Notes under the pieces: model-generated
What the model was told of the DNA's origin: nothing
Seen by the model: only the letters and a program-made list of their open reading frames with translations
The model's database searches: none
Source of the DNA: Oscillibacter sp.
GTDB taxonomy: Bacteria; Bacillota; Clostridia; Oscillospirales; Oscillospiraceae
Direction of reading: 5' to 3'
DNA length: 39,453 bases
Assembly: GCA_022795445.1 (NCBI GenBank)
Contig: JAAWGR010000020.1
Coordinates: 1-39,453 of the forward strand
Translations under genes and position numbers: made by a program
In this document: positions 25,464-33,522 of the stretch, piece after piece
Numbering within the stretch: the first letter of the stretch is position 1
How the letters are laid out: the number at the start of each line of letters is the position of its first letter

Positions 25464-25945
25464 ATGTAGATATGAGAAAGCGAGTCAGGATTCTTTTAGA
25501 AAACTACCATGAGCGAGAGCGTCAAATTGCCCTCCTGCACTATGAGATGCAACATACTGCCCATGTTTCGCCAGAAGAAGTGATTGACACGATGTCCCTG
25601 GGGCACGGCGACGGTATGGGCGGCGGTAAGGGCCACATCTCCGATAGGACGATGTACATTGCCTTGAACTATCAGGAAAAAACGGATCGCATGAATGCGG
25701 AAGCTGCGAACGAGATTGCTCAACGCCTCTTGGGATTGGAAGCGGAACAGGATCGACTCCGCTGCTACGTTTCCCTTCTGAAGAAGCGGGAAGCCGAGGT
25801 GATCCGGCTGTTCTACATGGAGCAGATGACTATGGATAACATAGAGAAGGAGATGCACCTCTCTGCGAAGACTTTGCGAAAGCTGAAGAACCAGGCTGTG
25901 GATGCGCTCACCGCGATGTACGAGTTTGCGGCAAACGGGAAGTAG
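25460..25945 (+). CDS. Second sigma-like HTH regulator
   Basis: A 161-residue protein with an N-terminal coiled-coil-like half (residues 1-30 and 75-110) and a C-terminal sigma-region-4-like helix-turn-helix ('EAEVIRLFYMEQMTMDNIEK' then 'HLSAKTLRKLKNQAVDALTA'). It resembles phage and conjugative-element activators of late or transfer genes (RinA/ArpU-like arrangement); it lacks the rest of a sigma factor. The Gly-rich loop LGHGDGMGGGKGHISD in the middle is odd and looks like a flexible hinge. It is translationally coupled (ATGA) to the broken gene before it and lies 314 bp before excisionase. Confidence 0.7.
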   Translation: MNVDMRKRVRILLENYHERERQIALLHYEMQHTAHVSPEEVIDTMSLGHGDGMGGGKGHISDRTMYIALNYQEKTDRMNAEAANEIAQRLLGLEAEQDRLRCYVSLLKKREAEVIRLFYMEQMTMDNIEKEMHLSAKTLRKLKNQAVDALTAMYEFAANGK

Positions 25946-25965
25946 AGTTCTCTCGTTACCGATAG

Positions 25966-25998
25966 ATTCCCTCTAAATTCCCTGCAAATTCCCTGTTA
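25966..25998. repeat. Three 11-bp direct repeats ATTCCCTNNAA
   Basis: ATTCCCT starts at 25966, 25977 and 25988, an exact 11-bp period, so all three face the same side of the helix; copies one and two also share AA at positions 10-11. They lie 20 bp after the stop of the second sigma-like gene and about 260 bp before excisionase. The layout suits a protein-binding site (Xis, Int or one of the HTH proteins). Confidence 0.5.
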
Positions 25999-26047
25999 TT
26001 GGGTCTTGCGGTTTCCGTCTTTCCCGTGGTATGATTAAGCTGCTAAA

Positions 26048-26095
26048 AAGGTGCTCTCTGGGGGACGAAAGCCCCCCGGAGGGCATCTCCTTTTT
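26048..26095 (+). terminator. Terminator before the excisionase leader
   Basis: A 15-position stem (GGTGCTCTCTGGGGG against CCCCCGGAGGGCATC-type sequence with several G-T pairs) and loop ACGAAAG, followed by CTCCTTTTTG. It separates transcription of the sigma-like genes from that of xis-int. Confidence 0.7.
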
Positions 26096-26135
26096 GCCTC
26101 AGCGTTTTTTCGACGTTGAGAAATAAAAATAAACC

Positions 26136-26235
26136 TGCCAGAGCCGCCCCGCATCTATTGAATTATCCGGAGAGCTATTGTAAAATAGCCTTACGAGTCA
26201 GCGGATGTACCTTGAAAACGAAATAGGCTCTGGCA
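26136..26235 (+). ncRNA. Structured 100-base leader upstream of xis-int
   Basis: TGCCAGAGCC (26136-26145) pairs perfectly with GGCTCTGGCA (26226-26235). Inside it is a second perfect hairpin, GCTATT/AATAGC with a GTAA loop (26174-26189). The closing helix ends 24 bases before the excisionase ATG, just ahead of its AAGGAGG. This looks like a folded RNA domain with a multi-branch or long internal loop, or a DNA dyad for Xis/Int. I cannot assign it to a known RNA family. Confidence 0.45.
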
Positions 26236-26259
26236 CGCAGCGCAAGAAGGAGGAACCTC

Positions 26260-26448
26260 ATGCGTGAATTGCCGCAGGAAACTCTAACCGTCAAGGAGTT
26301 GCAGCAGATTTTGGAAATCGGCTCTAACTCCGCCTACACCCTCATCCACAGCAAGGCTTTTCCCGTTATTAAGATCGGGCAGACCTACCGGATTCCTGCG
26401 GAGCCTTTCTATGCATGGCTGGGGAATCCCGGCGCTGCGAATCATTAG
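26260..26448 (+). CDS. Excisionase (recombination directionality factor)
   Basis: A 62-residue MerR/AlpA-like excisionase of the HTH_17 family ('LTVKELQQILEIGSNSAYTL' followed by 'KIGQTYRIPAEPFYAWL'). It bends DNA at the attachment sites and pushes the adjacent integrase towards excision. AAGGAGG lies seven bases before the ATG, and integrase follows 49 bp later. Typical of Clostridia integrative and conjugative elements. Confidence 0.88.
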   Translation: MRELPQETLTVKELQQILEIGSNSAYTLIHSKAFPVIKIGQTYRIPAEPFYAWLGNPGAANH

Positions 26449-26497
26449 GCCAAATCTTCAATGACTCGATGCAAGACTTTACTGGAGGTTTGGTATT

Positions 26498-27895
26498 ATG
26501 GCAAAGAGACGTTCTAACGGCGAGGGCAGCTACTATCAGCGCCCTGACCGCACCTGGGTGCATCAGATCACCCTGGGACGGAGGGAGGACGGCACCTTGA
26601 TCCGGAAGTCCTTCAAAGGCCGTACCAAGGCCATCTGCACCCAGCGAAAAGAGGAATGGCTGGCAGAGCAGGCCCGGCTGAAAGAACAGGCAGAGGCCGA
26701 ACGGCAGGAAACCGCAAAGCAGGAGGACATTGTTGCCCGCCTGGGACATTCCTTGGAATCCGAGACGCTGTTTGAAACGGCGTTCATGGAGTGGCTGAAG
26801 CTCTACAAGTCGCCGCCTACCCGAAAGCCATCCACTTACGCCAGCTACATCGCCACCTACAACACGCATTTTGCCCCGGCTTTTGGGGCTATGCCGCTGT
26901 ATGAGATCACCCAGGACGTGATTCAGGACTACTACCAGAAGAAACAGCTCAAAGGCGCACGTCAGGATGGGAAGGAGGGCGGCTTGTCCCCCAAAACCAT
27001 CCGAAACCACCACATGATTCTGAAGGACTTCTTCACCTATGCTGAAACGAAGTACAAGCTCTTCGGCAATCCAACCCTCAGCACCACCCGTCCGGAAGTC
27101 GTACAAAAGGAAATGCGGGTGCTTCGACCGGACGAAATGCAGATTTTCATAGAGGAAGTTATGAAGGAAACCCAGCGCATCGCCATTCTTACGGACCTGT
27201 TTACAGGTCTCCGCGTAGGTGAGCTGTTGGCGCTGGAGATTGCGGACCTGGATCTGAAGCGGCAGACGCTCTCTATTAACAAGAATATGCTTCGGGTCGA
27301 AACGGCGGCCCTTTCGCTGGATAATCCGACCATCCGCATCCTGAATTATGATCCGGCAAAAAAGACCCACCTGATCGTCCAGGACACGCCCAAGACGAAA
27401 AGCTCCAACCGGGAAATCGCTATTTCCGACGGCCTCTGCGAGCTTCTGGTCCGGCACTTGTTCACCCTGGCCAATTCCAGCTGGCCGAACCCGGAAAATC
27501 TCCTGTTCCCTTCCAAGGTTGGGACTCACCTTGATCCAAAGAGCTTTGAGATCCGGCTTAACGCTGTTTCCAAGCGGTGCGAGATCAAGAAGGTAAACCC
27601 CCACGCGCTCCGCCATACGCTGGCAACCTGCCTGGTGGAAGAGCGAATGCCGCTGAATATTGTACAAGGCATCCTGGGACATTCGTCCATTGAAACCACC
27701 CGGAAGTACCTTCATAAGAACGCCGACACGGAGCGGGAGGCGATTGCCAGCATGACGGACCGGTTGGATATCGCCCGGCTGGAGGTTACGCCGCAGCTCA
27801 ATGGAGCAAAGAAGCGCAGTAAGTTCGCCGGGATCAAGCTGCCGGACTTCTCGGGAAAGGAAAACAAAAAGAAGCGGACCAATCAGTCTGGCTGA
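26498..27895 (+). CDS. int: Tyrosine site-specific integrase
   Basis: A 465-residue phage/ICE-type integrase. The N-terminal part is Lys/Arg-rich with an arm-binding domain ('GSYYQRPDRTWVHQITLGRR') and a SAM-like core-binding domain (about residues 90-180). The catalytic domain has Arg239 (TGLRVGE), His369-x2-Arg372 (HALRH), His395 (LGHSS) and the nucleophile Tyr404 (TRKYLH). All expected residues are present, so it should be active. It recombines the element's attP with a host attB, probably a tRNA 3' end; initiator tRNA-Met and tRNA-Leu genes begin 200 bp further on. About 40 basic residues after Tyr404 form a tail ending NKKKRTNQSG. Confidence 0.92.
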   Translation: MAKRRSNGEGSYYQRPDRTWVHQITLGRREDGTLIRKSFKGRTKAICTQRKEEWLAEQARLKEQAEAERQETAKQEDIVARLGHSLESETLFETAFMEWLKLYKSPPTRKPSTYASYIATYNTHFAPAFGAMPLYEITQDVIQDYYQKKQLKGARQDGKEGGLSPKTIRNHHMILKDFFTYAETKYKLFGNPTLSTTRPEVVQKEMRVLRPDEMQIFIEEVMKETQRIAILTDLFTGLRVGELLALEIADLDLKRQTLSINKNMLRVETAALSLDNPTIRILNYDPAKKTHLIVQDTPKTKSSNREIAISDGLCELLVRHLFTLANSSWPNPENLLFPSKVGTHLDPKSFEIRLNAVSKRCEIKKVNPHALRHTLATCLVEERMPLNIVQGILGHSSIETTRKYLHKNADTEREAIASMTDRLDIARLEVTPQLNGAKKRSKFAGIKLPDFSGKENKKKRTNQSG

Positions 27896-27970
27896 GAAGT
27901 TTGCGGCGCTGCCTACTTTACTGCAAAAACTGTGAAAAATCGCCGCAGAGATTATTTGATTAAAAATTTT

Positions 27971-28002
27971 AGGAGGAATCATTTATGCGGGATACGATCT
28001 GA
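27971..28002 (+). other. Orphan ribosome site and five-codon frame at the element end
   Basis: AGGAGG (27971-27976) with good spacing precedes ATG CGG GAT ACG ATC TGA. Nothing longer follows in any frame up to the tRNA operon. It looks like the front of a gene cut off at the element junction, or a leftover leader. Between integrase and the tRNA terminator I see no other feature, apart from two GCAAACG copies 12 bp apart at about 28028-28046. Confidence 0.35.
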
Positions 28003-28061
28003 GGCAATTCTGCGATACACTCTCCGGGCAAACGCAATTGCAAACGAAAATTGGGCAACGG

Positions 28062-28094
28062 AAAATCCCTAGAACCGTTGCAGCTCTAGGGATT
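28062..28094 (-). terminator. Terminator of the tRNA-Leu/tRNA-Met operon
   Basis: A perfect 10-bp inverted repeat AATCCCTAGA/TCTAGGGATT with an 11-base loop; on the minus strand it is followed by TTTTCC. It begins 3 bp after the CCA end of the initiator tRNA gene. Confidence 0.75.
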
Positions 28095-28096
28095 GA

Positions 28097-28172
<76 letters not shown>

Positions 28173-28193
28173 ATATTTCATTTGAAAGAACCG

Positions 28194-28279
28194 TGGTGCC
28201 GGTGACCGGACTCGAACCGGTACAGTATTGCTACCGGGAGATTTTAAGTCTCCTGTGTCTACCATTCCACCACACCGGC
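28194..28279 (-). tRNA. tRNA-Leu (TAA)
   Basis: An 86-base minus-strand tRNA with acceptor GCCGGTG/CACCGGC, anticodon TAA in GACTTAAAATCTC, a long variable arm (class II) and encoded CCA. It is the first gene of a two-tRNA operon with the initiator tRNA, 21 bp apart. Confidence 0.92.
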
Positions 28280-28297
28280 AACTTGTCGGCATTTAGT

Positions 28298-28326
28298 AAG
28301 ATACCATACTTCTCTTCTGTTGTCAA
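28298..28326 (-). promoter_or_regulatory. Promoter of the tRNA-Leu/tRNA-Met operon
   Basis: On the minus strand TTGACA (28326-28321), a 17-bp spacer and TATCTT (28303-28298), ending 18 bp before the mature tRNA-Leu 5' end. Confidence 0.75.
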
Positions 28327-28357
28327 GTACAATTTTAAAAAAATCCCAAATTCGATC

Positions 28358-28388
28358 AAAAAAAGGAACCACAGTTGTTGCAGTGGTT
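28358..28388 (-). terminator. Terminator of the MATE gene
   Basis: On the minus strand AACCAC and GTGGTT flank a 10-base loop and are followed by CC and seven T. It begins 5 bp after the stop codon of the transporter gene. Confidence 0.75.
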
Positions 28389-28393
28389 TGGGT

Positions 28394-29764
28394 TCAGAGC
28401 TGTTCGAACCGTTTTTTCCGCCGGAAAAACAGGTACAATCCAACCGACATAGCCGTTCCCACCACCCACGCGCATGGCCAGACTGCCCATACGCCAGTGA
28501 TCCCCCAGCGTGCAGAAAAATACCGCCCGCATAGAACCCGCACAATCACGTCGGACATGGTTGCCGCCATAAATGGCGTCATGGCGCCGATGCCCCGTAA
28601 AGCGCCGTCGGCGATGATTTTCACGCAGACCAGAAGATAAAACGGCGAGACAACCCGAAGAAACCCTAAACCCGCCGTAACTACAGCCGCTTTTTCGGCG
28701 TCATCTTTTACGAAGAATTCCAAAATGGCCTCTCCGCCGAACAGAAAGCTGATCACAACCATCAGCGAGAACAGAAGGGCGATTGCCAGGGAAATCTTGA
28801 CGCCCTGCTGGATGCGTTGGTATTGATTTGCGCCCAGGTTTTGGGCGATAAAGCCGGACAGTGCGTTGCTCAAGGCCATTAGAGAGTTGATGACCAAGCC
28901 GTTCATCCGGAAAGCGACGGAATAACCCGCCATTACTGCCATACCATAGCCATTGATGATATTTTGCAGGAACAGCTGCCCCATGGACATAAACAGATGC
29001 TGGAGCATACTGGGAATACCCAGGCACAGGATTTCCTTCAGCACGGCGGAGGAAACGCATGCCCGCGCTGAGGGTTTCGTTGGTTCCTTTGGTTGTAAGT
29101 ACCGGTAGACCCGCCGGACGGCAAAGAGGGTGAGGAGAGATGCGGCCGCCTGGGACAACAGCGTAGCAAAGGCAAGTCCCCGGATTCCCCAGGAGAGGAC
29201 CATGACAAAAACCAAATCCAGAATGACGTTGCAGCTGGAAGAAATGGTCAAAAACAAAAGCGGGGTTTTGGAATCCCCCATCCCAGTGAGAATTCCGTTG
29301 GAAAGGTTATATAGGAACAGGAACGGGAGGCCGGCAAGGTAAACCAGCAAGTAATCCCTGGTGGCCGACAGAGATTCTTCCGGGACGGCAAGCCAACCCA
29401 GAATAGAAGGAGTGAGGGCGCTTCCAATTGCCCACAGCAATAGAGAAAGGGGGAGGAAACTGAGCAGCGAGGTTGTGATGGCCTACTGGATGCGGCGATA
29501 CCGCTTTCCGCCGTATTCCAGGGAACAGAAGATCGACGTTCCCAGGCTAAGTCCAGAGGCAATGGCGATGAAAAATACCGTGATGGGATAGCAGGTTCCT
29601 ACGGCCCCCAAGGCAACAGCCCCAACCTGTTTCCCGGCAATCCAGCCGTCGATCAGGTTATAGGCCTGTTGGAAGAACATGCTGACCAGCATGGGGACTG
29701 CATAGAGGGCAATCACAGGCAATGGGCGGCCTTTGGTCGGGTCGGTGGGCACAGACAGCTTCAT
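28394..29764 (-). pseudogene. MATE-family efflux transporter interrupted by one in-frame amber codon
   Basis: The frame would give a 456-residue MATE transporter of normal length with 12 membrane helices: N-terminal 'QQAYNLIDGWIAGKQVGAVA' and C-terminal 'GALRGIGAMTPFMAATMSDV'. A single TAG at 29485-29483 follows 93 codons (reading ...RRIQ-stop-AITTSLLSF) with the same frame continuing on both sides and no other defect. A C-to-T change in a CAG codon would explain it. The family exports drugs or organic cations using Na+ or H+. Either it is a very recent pseudogene, or the stop is read through. The start has no strong site in front; promoter and tRNA-Ser terminator lie upstream. Confidence 0.85.
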
Positions 29765-29802
29765 GGTTTTCTATCCCCCTGGTTTCCGGCGGAGCAAGAA
29801 GA

Positions 29803-29846
29803 AAATTTCCATCATTGCGCAATTTTCGCCGCAATGATGGAAATTT
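29803..29846 (-). terminator. Terminator of tRNA-Ser
   Basis: A perfect 17-bp inverted repeat, AAATTTCCATCATTGCG (29803-29819) with its complement (29830-29846), 10-base loop, followed on the minus strand by TTCTTCTTG. It starts 6 bp after the tRNA-Ser CCA end. Confidence 0.8.
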
Positions 29847-29852
29847 CTAAGT

Positions 29853-29944
29853 TGGCGGAGAAGGAGGGATTCGAACCCTCGAGACCCTTTAGGGGCCTAC
29901 ATGATTTCCAATCATGCGCCCTCGACCAACTAGGCGACTTCTCC
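29853..29944 (-). tRNA. tRNA-Ser (GGA)
   Basis: A 92-base minus-strand class II tRNA: acceptor GGAGAAG/CTTCTCC, anticodon GGA in GATTGGAAATC, long variable arm, T-arm GGGTTCGAATCCC and GCCA end. The discriminator G is usual for serine. Confidence 0.93.
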
Positions 29945-29978
29945 ATACCATATAGCGTTCCAAACCCGGAACGATCTT

Positions 29979-30006
29979 ATTATACCAGACAACTTTGGAA
30001 AGTCAA
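29979..30006 (-). promoter_or_regulatory. Promoter of tRNA-Ser
   Basis: On the minus strand TTGACT (30006-30001), a 16-bp spacer and consensus TATAAT (29984-29979), about 35 bp before the mature 5' end. Confidence 0.75.
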
Positions 30007-30066
30007 GCCCTTTTTCCTGTTTTGTCCGGATTTTTTCCGCTAAGGGCCAGCGGTGCGGAAAAAGCT

Positions 30067-30095
30067 TTGTACCTCCGGCGGGTTTGTGGTACAAT
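30067..30095 (+). promoter_or_regulatory. Promoter of addB-addA
   Basis: TTGTAC (30067-30072), a 17-bp spacer and TACAAT (30090-30095). The leader to the addB start is about 95 bases and ends in GAAAGGGGCGG. Confidence 0.65.
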
Positions 30096-30195
30096 AGCCG
30101 TATATCGTCAGCGTTAGCATGTGTTCTGCTTTTAAATTGAAATAGAAAACAAAGAATAAACGGTAGAAGGTAATATAGAAAGGGGCGGTCATCTT

Positions 30196-33100
30196 TTGTT
30201 AAAAATCTGGATTGGCCGGGCAAAGACAGGAAAATCAAGCGCGGTCCTGCGGGAGATTGCGGCCCTGAGGGACCAGGGGGGCGGGCAAATCCTGCTGGTG
30301 CCGGAGCACGCCTCCCACCAAGCGGAAGTGGACCTCTGCCTCACCTGCGGCCCAACGGCCAGCCGCCACGCGGAAGTGCTGAGTTTCCGCCGCCTGTGCG
30401 ACCGGGTGCTGAACGTCACCGGCGGGGCGGCCCAGGTAACACTGGATGCGGGCGGTAAACTGCTGACGCTGGAAAAGGCGCTGCTGGAGGTCTCCCCGGA
30501 GTTGACAGTATACCGCCGTCCGTCTCGGAAATCGGCCTTTTTGCAGCAGCTCTTGGAGCTGTTTGACGAGCTGCGCTGTTACGAGGTTTCCCCAGAGGTG
30601 CTGTATACCCAATCCCAGGAGATCACAGGGGCCACCCGGGACAAATTGCGGGATTTGAGCCTCTTGTATGGGGCTTATGAGGCGCGGCTGCGGCGTCCTG
30701 GCCTGGACGCCCGGGACCGCATGACCAAGCTCTGTGACAATTTGGAAGACTCTCGCTACTGTGCGGGCAAGGACATTTATATAGACGGCTTCACCTACTT
30801 CACTGCTCAGGAGCGGCGGGCGCTGACGGTCTTCCTGCGGCAGGCGCACACTGTTACGGTGACGCTCTTGGGGGAGGTCAACAGCCGGGAGGAAATTTTT
30901 GCAGCTTCCCTCCGGACGCTGGACCGCCTCCGCCGCCTGGCGGAACGGGAGGGTGTTCCGGCAGAGGTGCGGGAGCTGACCGCCCAGGACCCCGGCGCCC
31001 TGGGCCATTTGGAGCGCCATTTCTTTGAGGATGCCGCACCCTATGACGGCAGTGCCTCCGCCATCCGCATCCGGGAAGCGGATACGTTGTTTTCCGAGGT
31101 GGAGCAGACCGCCGCCGGCATCCGCCGCCTGCTGGCGGCCGGCAAATGCCGCTGCCGGGATATCACCGTTGCCGCCCGGAACATCGGGGACTATGAGGGC
31201 GTGATTGAGACGGTTTTCGAGCGCTACGGCATCCCCGTCTACCTCAGCCGCCGGAGCGACATCCTGGAAAAGCCTGTGTTGAGCCTTCTGACGGGCGTAC
31301 TGGCGTCCATCGGCGGGGGATATGAGTACGACGATATGTTCCGCTGGCTTAAAACAGGACTCGCCGGGCTGACGGCAGAGGAATGCGACGTACTGGAAAA
31401 CTATGTCCTCAAATGGGAGGTTCATGGCGGGATGTGGCTGCGGGACGTCGACTGGGTAGAGAACCCCGACGGTTATGGTGTGACGTGGACGCCTCTGCGC
31501 GAAACCCGGCTGGATCAAGTAAATGCCCTGCGCCGCCGTGTGCAGGCGCCGTTGTCCCGTTTGGCGGAGGGCCTGAAAGACGGTGAGACGGCCGGAGAGA
31601 AGATCGGCGCCCTGTACAGCTTTATGGAGGAGCTTCGGCTGGAAGACGCCCTCCAGCGCCAGCTGGACGCGCAGGCCGCAGCAGGCCGCTTGCAGGCCGC
31701 GGAGGAAACTGCCCAGCTGTGGGATGTGCTCTGCGGCGTGCTGGACCAGTTCGTGGAAATCCTGGGGGAAGAGCCCATGGAGCTGGAAGAATTTACGCGC
31801 CTGTTCCGGCAGGTGCTGACCCAGTACAGCGTTGGAACCATCCCTGTCTCTCTGGACCAGGTGCAGGTCAGCGGGATCGCCCGGAACGACCGCCATACCG
31901 CCAAGTACCTGTTCCTCTTGGGGGCCAATGACCATGTGCTGCCCACTCCCAGCCAGGGCGGCGGTATCCTCAACGAGGACGACCGGGACGAATTGGCCCG
32001 CCGGGGCGTAGAACTGGCTCCCACCGGCATGGACCAGATGGGCATTGAGCTGCAAAACCTTTACGCAGCCCTTGCGCAGCCTACGGATGGCCTGTTGATC
32101 AGTTATCCTGTGACGGACGTTTCTGGCGGGGAACTGCGGCCTGCTTTTGTCGTCGGTCGCCTCCTGACGATGTTTCCCTCCCTGCGGGTGGAGAAGGAGG
32201 GCAACGACCGGGCCTACCGCCTGACAGCCCCCCTCCCGGCCCTGGAAACCGCCGTGCCCGGCGGGACGCTGTGGGACTATTTCGACTCTGAACCCGCTTT
32301 CCGGGAAAAACTGGCCGTGATGGAACAGGCAGTACGCATCACCCGAGGCACGCTCTCCCGGCGGGCGGTCCGCGCCCTGTATGGCGACAAAATCGCCATG
32401 ACGGCCTCCCGCCTGGAACGGCTGCGCTCCTGCCATTTTGCCTACTTTATGGAATATGGACTCCGTGCAAAGCCCCGGGCTCCCGCGGTGTTTGACGCGC
32501 CGCAGATCGGCTCTTTCCTCCACTACCTGTTGGAGAACGTTACCCGGGACGTGCTGGGGCAGGGGGGCTTCGCCCGGACGGATGAGAAGGACATCCATGC
32601 CCTGGTGCGGCGGTACATGGATGAATACGTAGCCCAGCAGCTGCCAAACCTGGAAAGCCGGAGCGCCCGGTTCCGGTACCTGTTCAAGCGCCTGCGGAAT
32701 CTGGCTTACGCCGTGGTGGACGAGGCGGCAGAGGAACTGCGGCACTCCGATTTTGTTCCGCTGGCTTTTGAGCTCTCCTTTGGCGACGGAAAGGATGTGC
32801 CTGGGGTGGTAATCTCCGAACCGGACGGAGAGCTGCGGGTCGGCGGCAAGGTCGACCGGGTAGACGGGTGGATCAAGGACGACAAACTGTACCTCCGGGT
32901 CATCGACTACAAATCCGGCCATAAGGACTTCGACCTCTCGGCAGTACGGATGGGGCTGGACATCCAGATGCTCCTGTATCTGTTCACGCTGCAAAAGCAG
33001 GGCGCGGAACACTTCGGCCATGAGATCGAACCGGCAGGGGTGCTGTACTTCCCTGCCCGGGACGAGATTCTCTCTGCCGAGCGGAATGTGCCGCCGGAAA

Positions 33101-33522
33101 AGCTCCAGCATGAACGGGAAAAGCAGATGCGCCGCACAGGGCTGCTTCTGGCGGAGCCGGAAGTTCTGCAAGCCATGGAGCACGAGGCCCTGCAAGAACC
33201 GCGTTATCTCCCCGTCCAGGTGAAACGGAAGGGGGACCTGCCCGACAGCTTGGCCTCCGCCGCCCAGCTGGGGAAGCTGGGGCGGTACGTGGAAACCCTC
33301 TTGGAGGACATCTTCCAGGAAGTGCGGCAGGGCAATATCGACGCCGACCCCTGCTGCCGCACAGAGGAGGACAGTTTCTGCCGTTTCTGCGGGTGGGCCT
33401 CCGCCTGCCACTTCCAGGACGGGCGGGACGGCGATCATTTTAACTATATTCTCTCGATGAAAGCGGGGGAATTCTGGAAAATGCTGGACGAGAAAGAGAA
33501 AGGGGAGGAGGAACCGTCATGA
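30196..33522 (+). CDS. addB: ATP-dependent nuclease/helicase subunit AddB
   Basis: 1108 residues, the usual AddB length. The N-terminal GRAKTGKSS loop (residues 7-15) is the AddB P-loop; the middle is a degenerate helicase that recognises Chi; the C-terminal RecB-type nuclease has DYKSG with Asp904 and Lys906. Four cysteines, Cys746, Cys1062, Cys1065 and Cys1071, are placed as in the iron-sulphur staple of AddB. With AddA it resects double-strand breaks for RecA loading. It starts at TTG (30196) about ten bases after AAGGGG and its end overlaps the addA start by ATGA. A long antisense frame over this gene is a GC-bias shadow. Confidence 0.95.
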   Translation: MLKIWIGRAKTGKSSAVLREIAALRDQGGGQILLVPEHASHQAEVDLCLTCGPTASRHAEVLSFRRLCDRVLNVTGGAAQVTLDAGGKLLTLEKALLEVSPELTVYRRPSRKSAFLQQLLELFDELRCYEVSPEVLYTQSQEITGATRDKLRDLSLLYGAYEARLRRPGLDARDRMTKLCDNLEDSRYCAGKDIYIDGFTYFTAQERRALTVFLRQAHTVTVTLLGEVNSREEIFAASLRTLDRLRRLAEREGVPAEVRELTAQDPGALGHLERHFFEDAAPYDGSASAIRIREADTLFSEVEQTAAGIRRLLAAGKCRCRDITVAARNIGDYEGVIETVFERYGIPVYLSRRSDILEKPVLSLLTGVLASIGGGYEYDDMFRWLKTGLAGLTAEECDVLENYVLKWEVHGGMWLRDVDWVENPDGYGVTWTPLRETRLDQVNALRRRVQAPLSRLAEGLKDGETAGEKIGALYSFMEELRLEDALQRQLDAQAAAGRLQAAEETAQLWDVLCGVLDQFVEILGEEPMELEEFTRLFRQVLTQYSVGTIPVSLDQVQVSGIARNDRHTAKYLFLLGANDHVLPTPSQGGGILNEDDRDELARRGVELAPTGMDQMGIELQNLYAALAQPTDGLLISYPVTDVSGGELRPAFVVGRLLTMFPSLRVEKEGNDRAYRLTAPLPALETAVPGGTLWDYFDSEPAFREKLAVMEQAVRITRGTLSRRAVRALYGDKIAMTASRLERLRSCHFAYFMEYGLRAKPRAPAVFDAPQIGSFLHYLLENVTRDVLGQGGFARTDEKDIHALVRRYMDEYVAQQLPNLESRSARFRYLFKRLRNLAYAVVDEAAEELRHSDFVPLAFELSFGDGKDVPGVVISEPDGELRVGGKVDRVDGWIKDDKLYLRVIDYKSGHKDFDLSAVRMGLDIQMLLYLFTLQKQGAEHFGHEIEPAGVLYFPARDEILSAERNVPPEKLQHEREKQMRRTGLLLAEPEVLQAMEHEALQEPRYLPVQVKRKGDLPDSLASAAQLGKLGRYVETLLEDIFQEVRQGNIDADPCCRTEEDSFCRFCGWASACHFQDGRDGDHFNYILSMKAGEFWKMLDEKEKGEEEPS

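Noticed and set aside
30235-33438. Minus-strand frame of more than 1000 codons opposite addB
   Set aside because: addB on the plus strand has all family motifs; the opposite frame has no domain and reflects GC-rich third positions.
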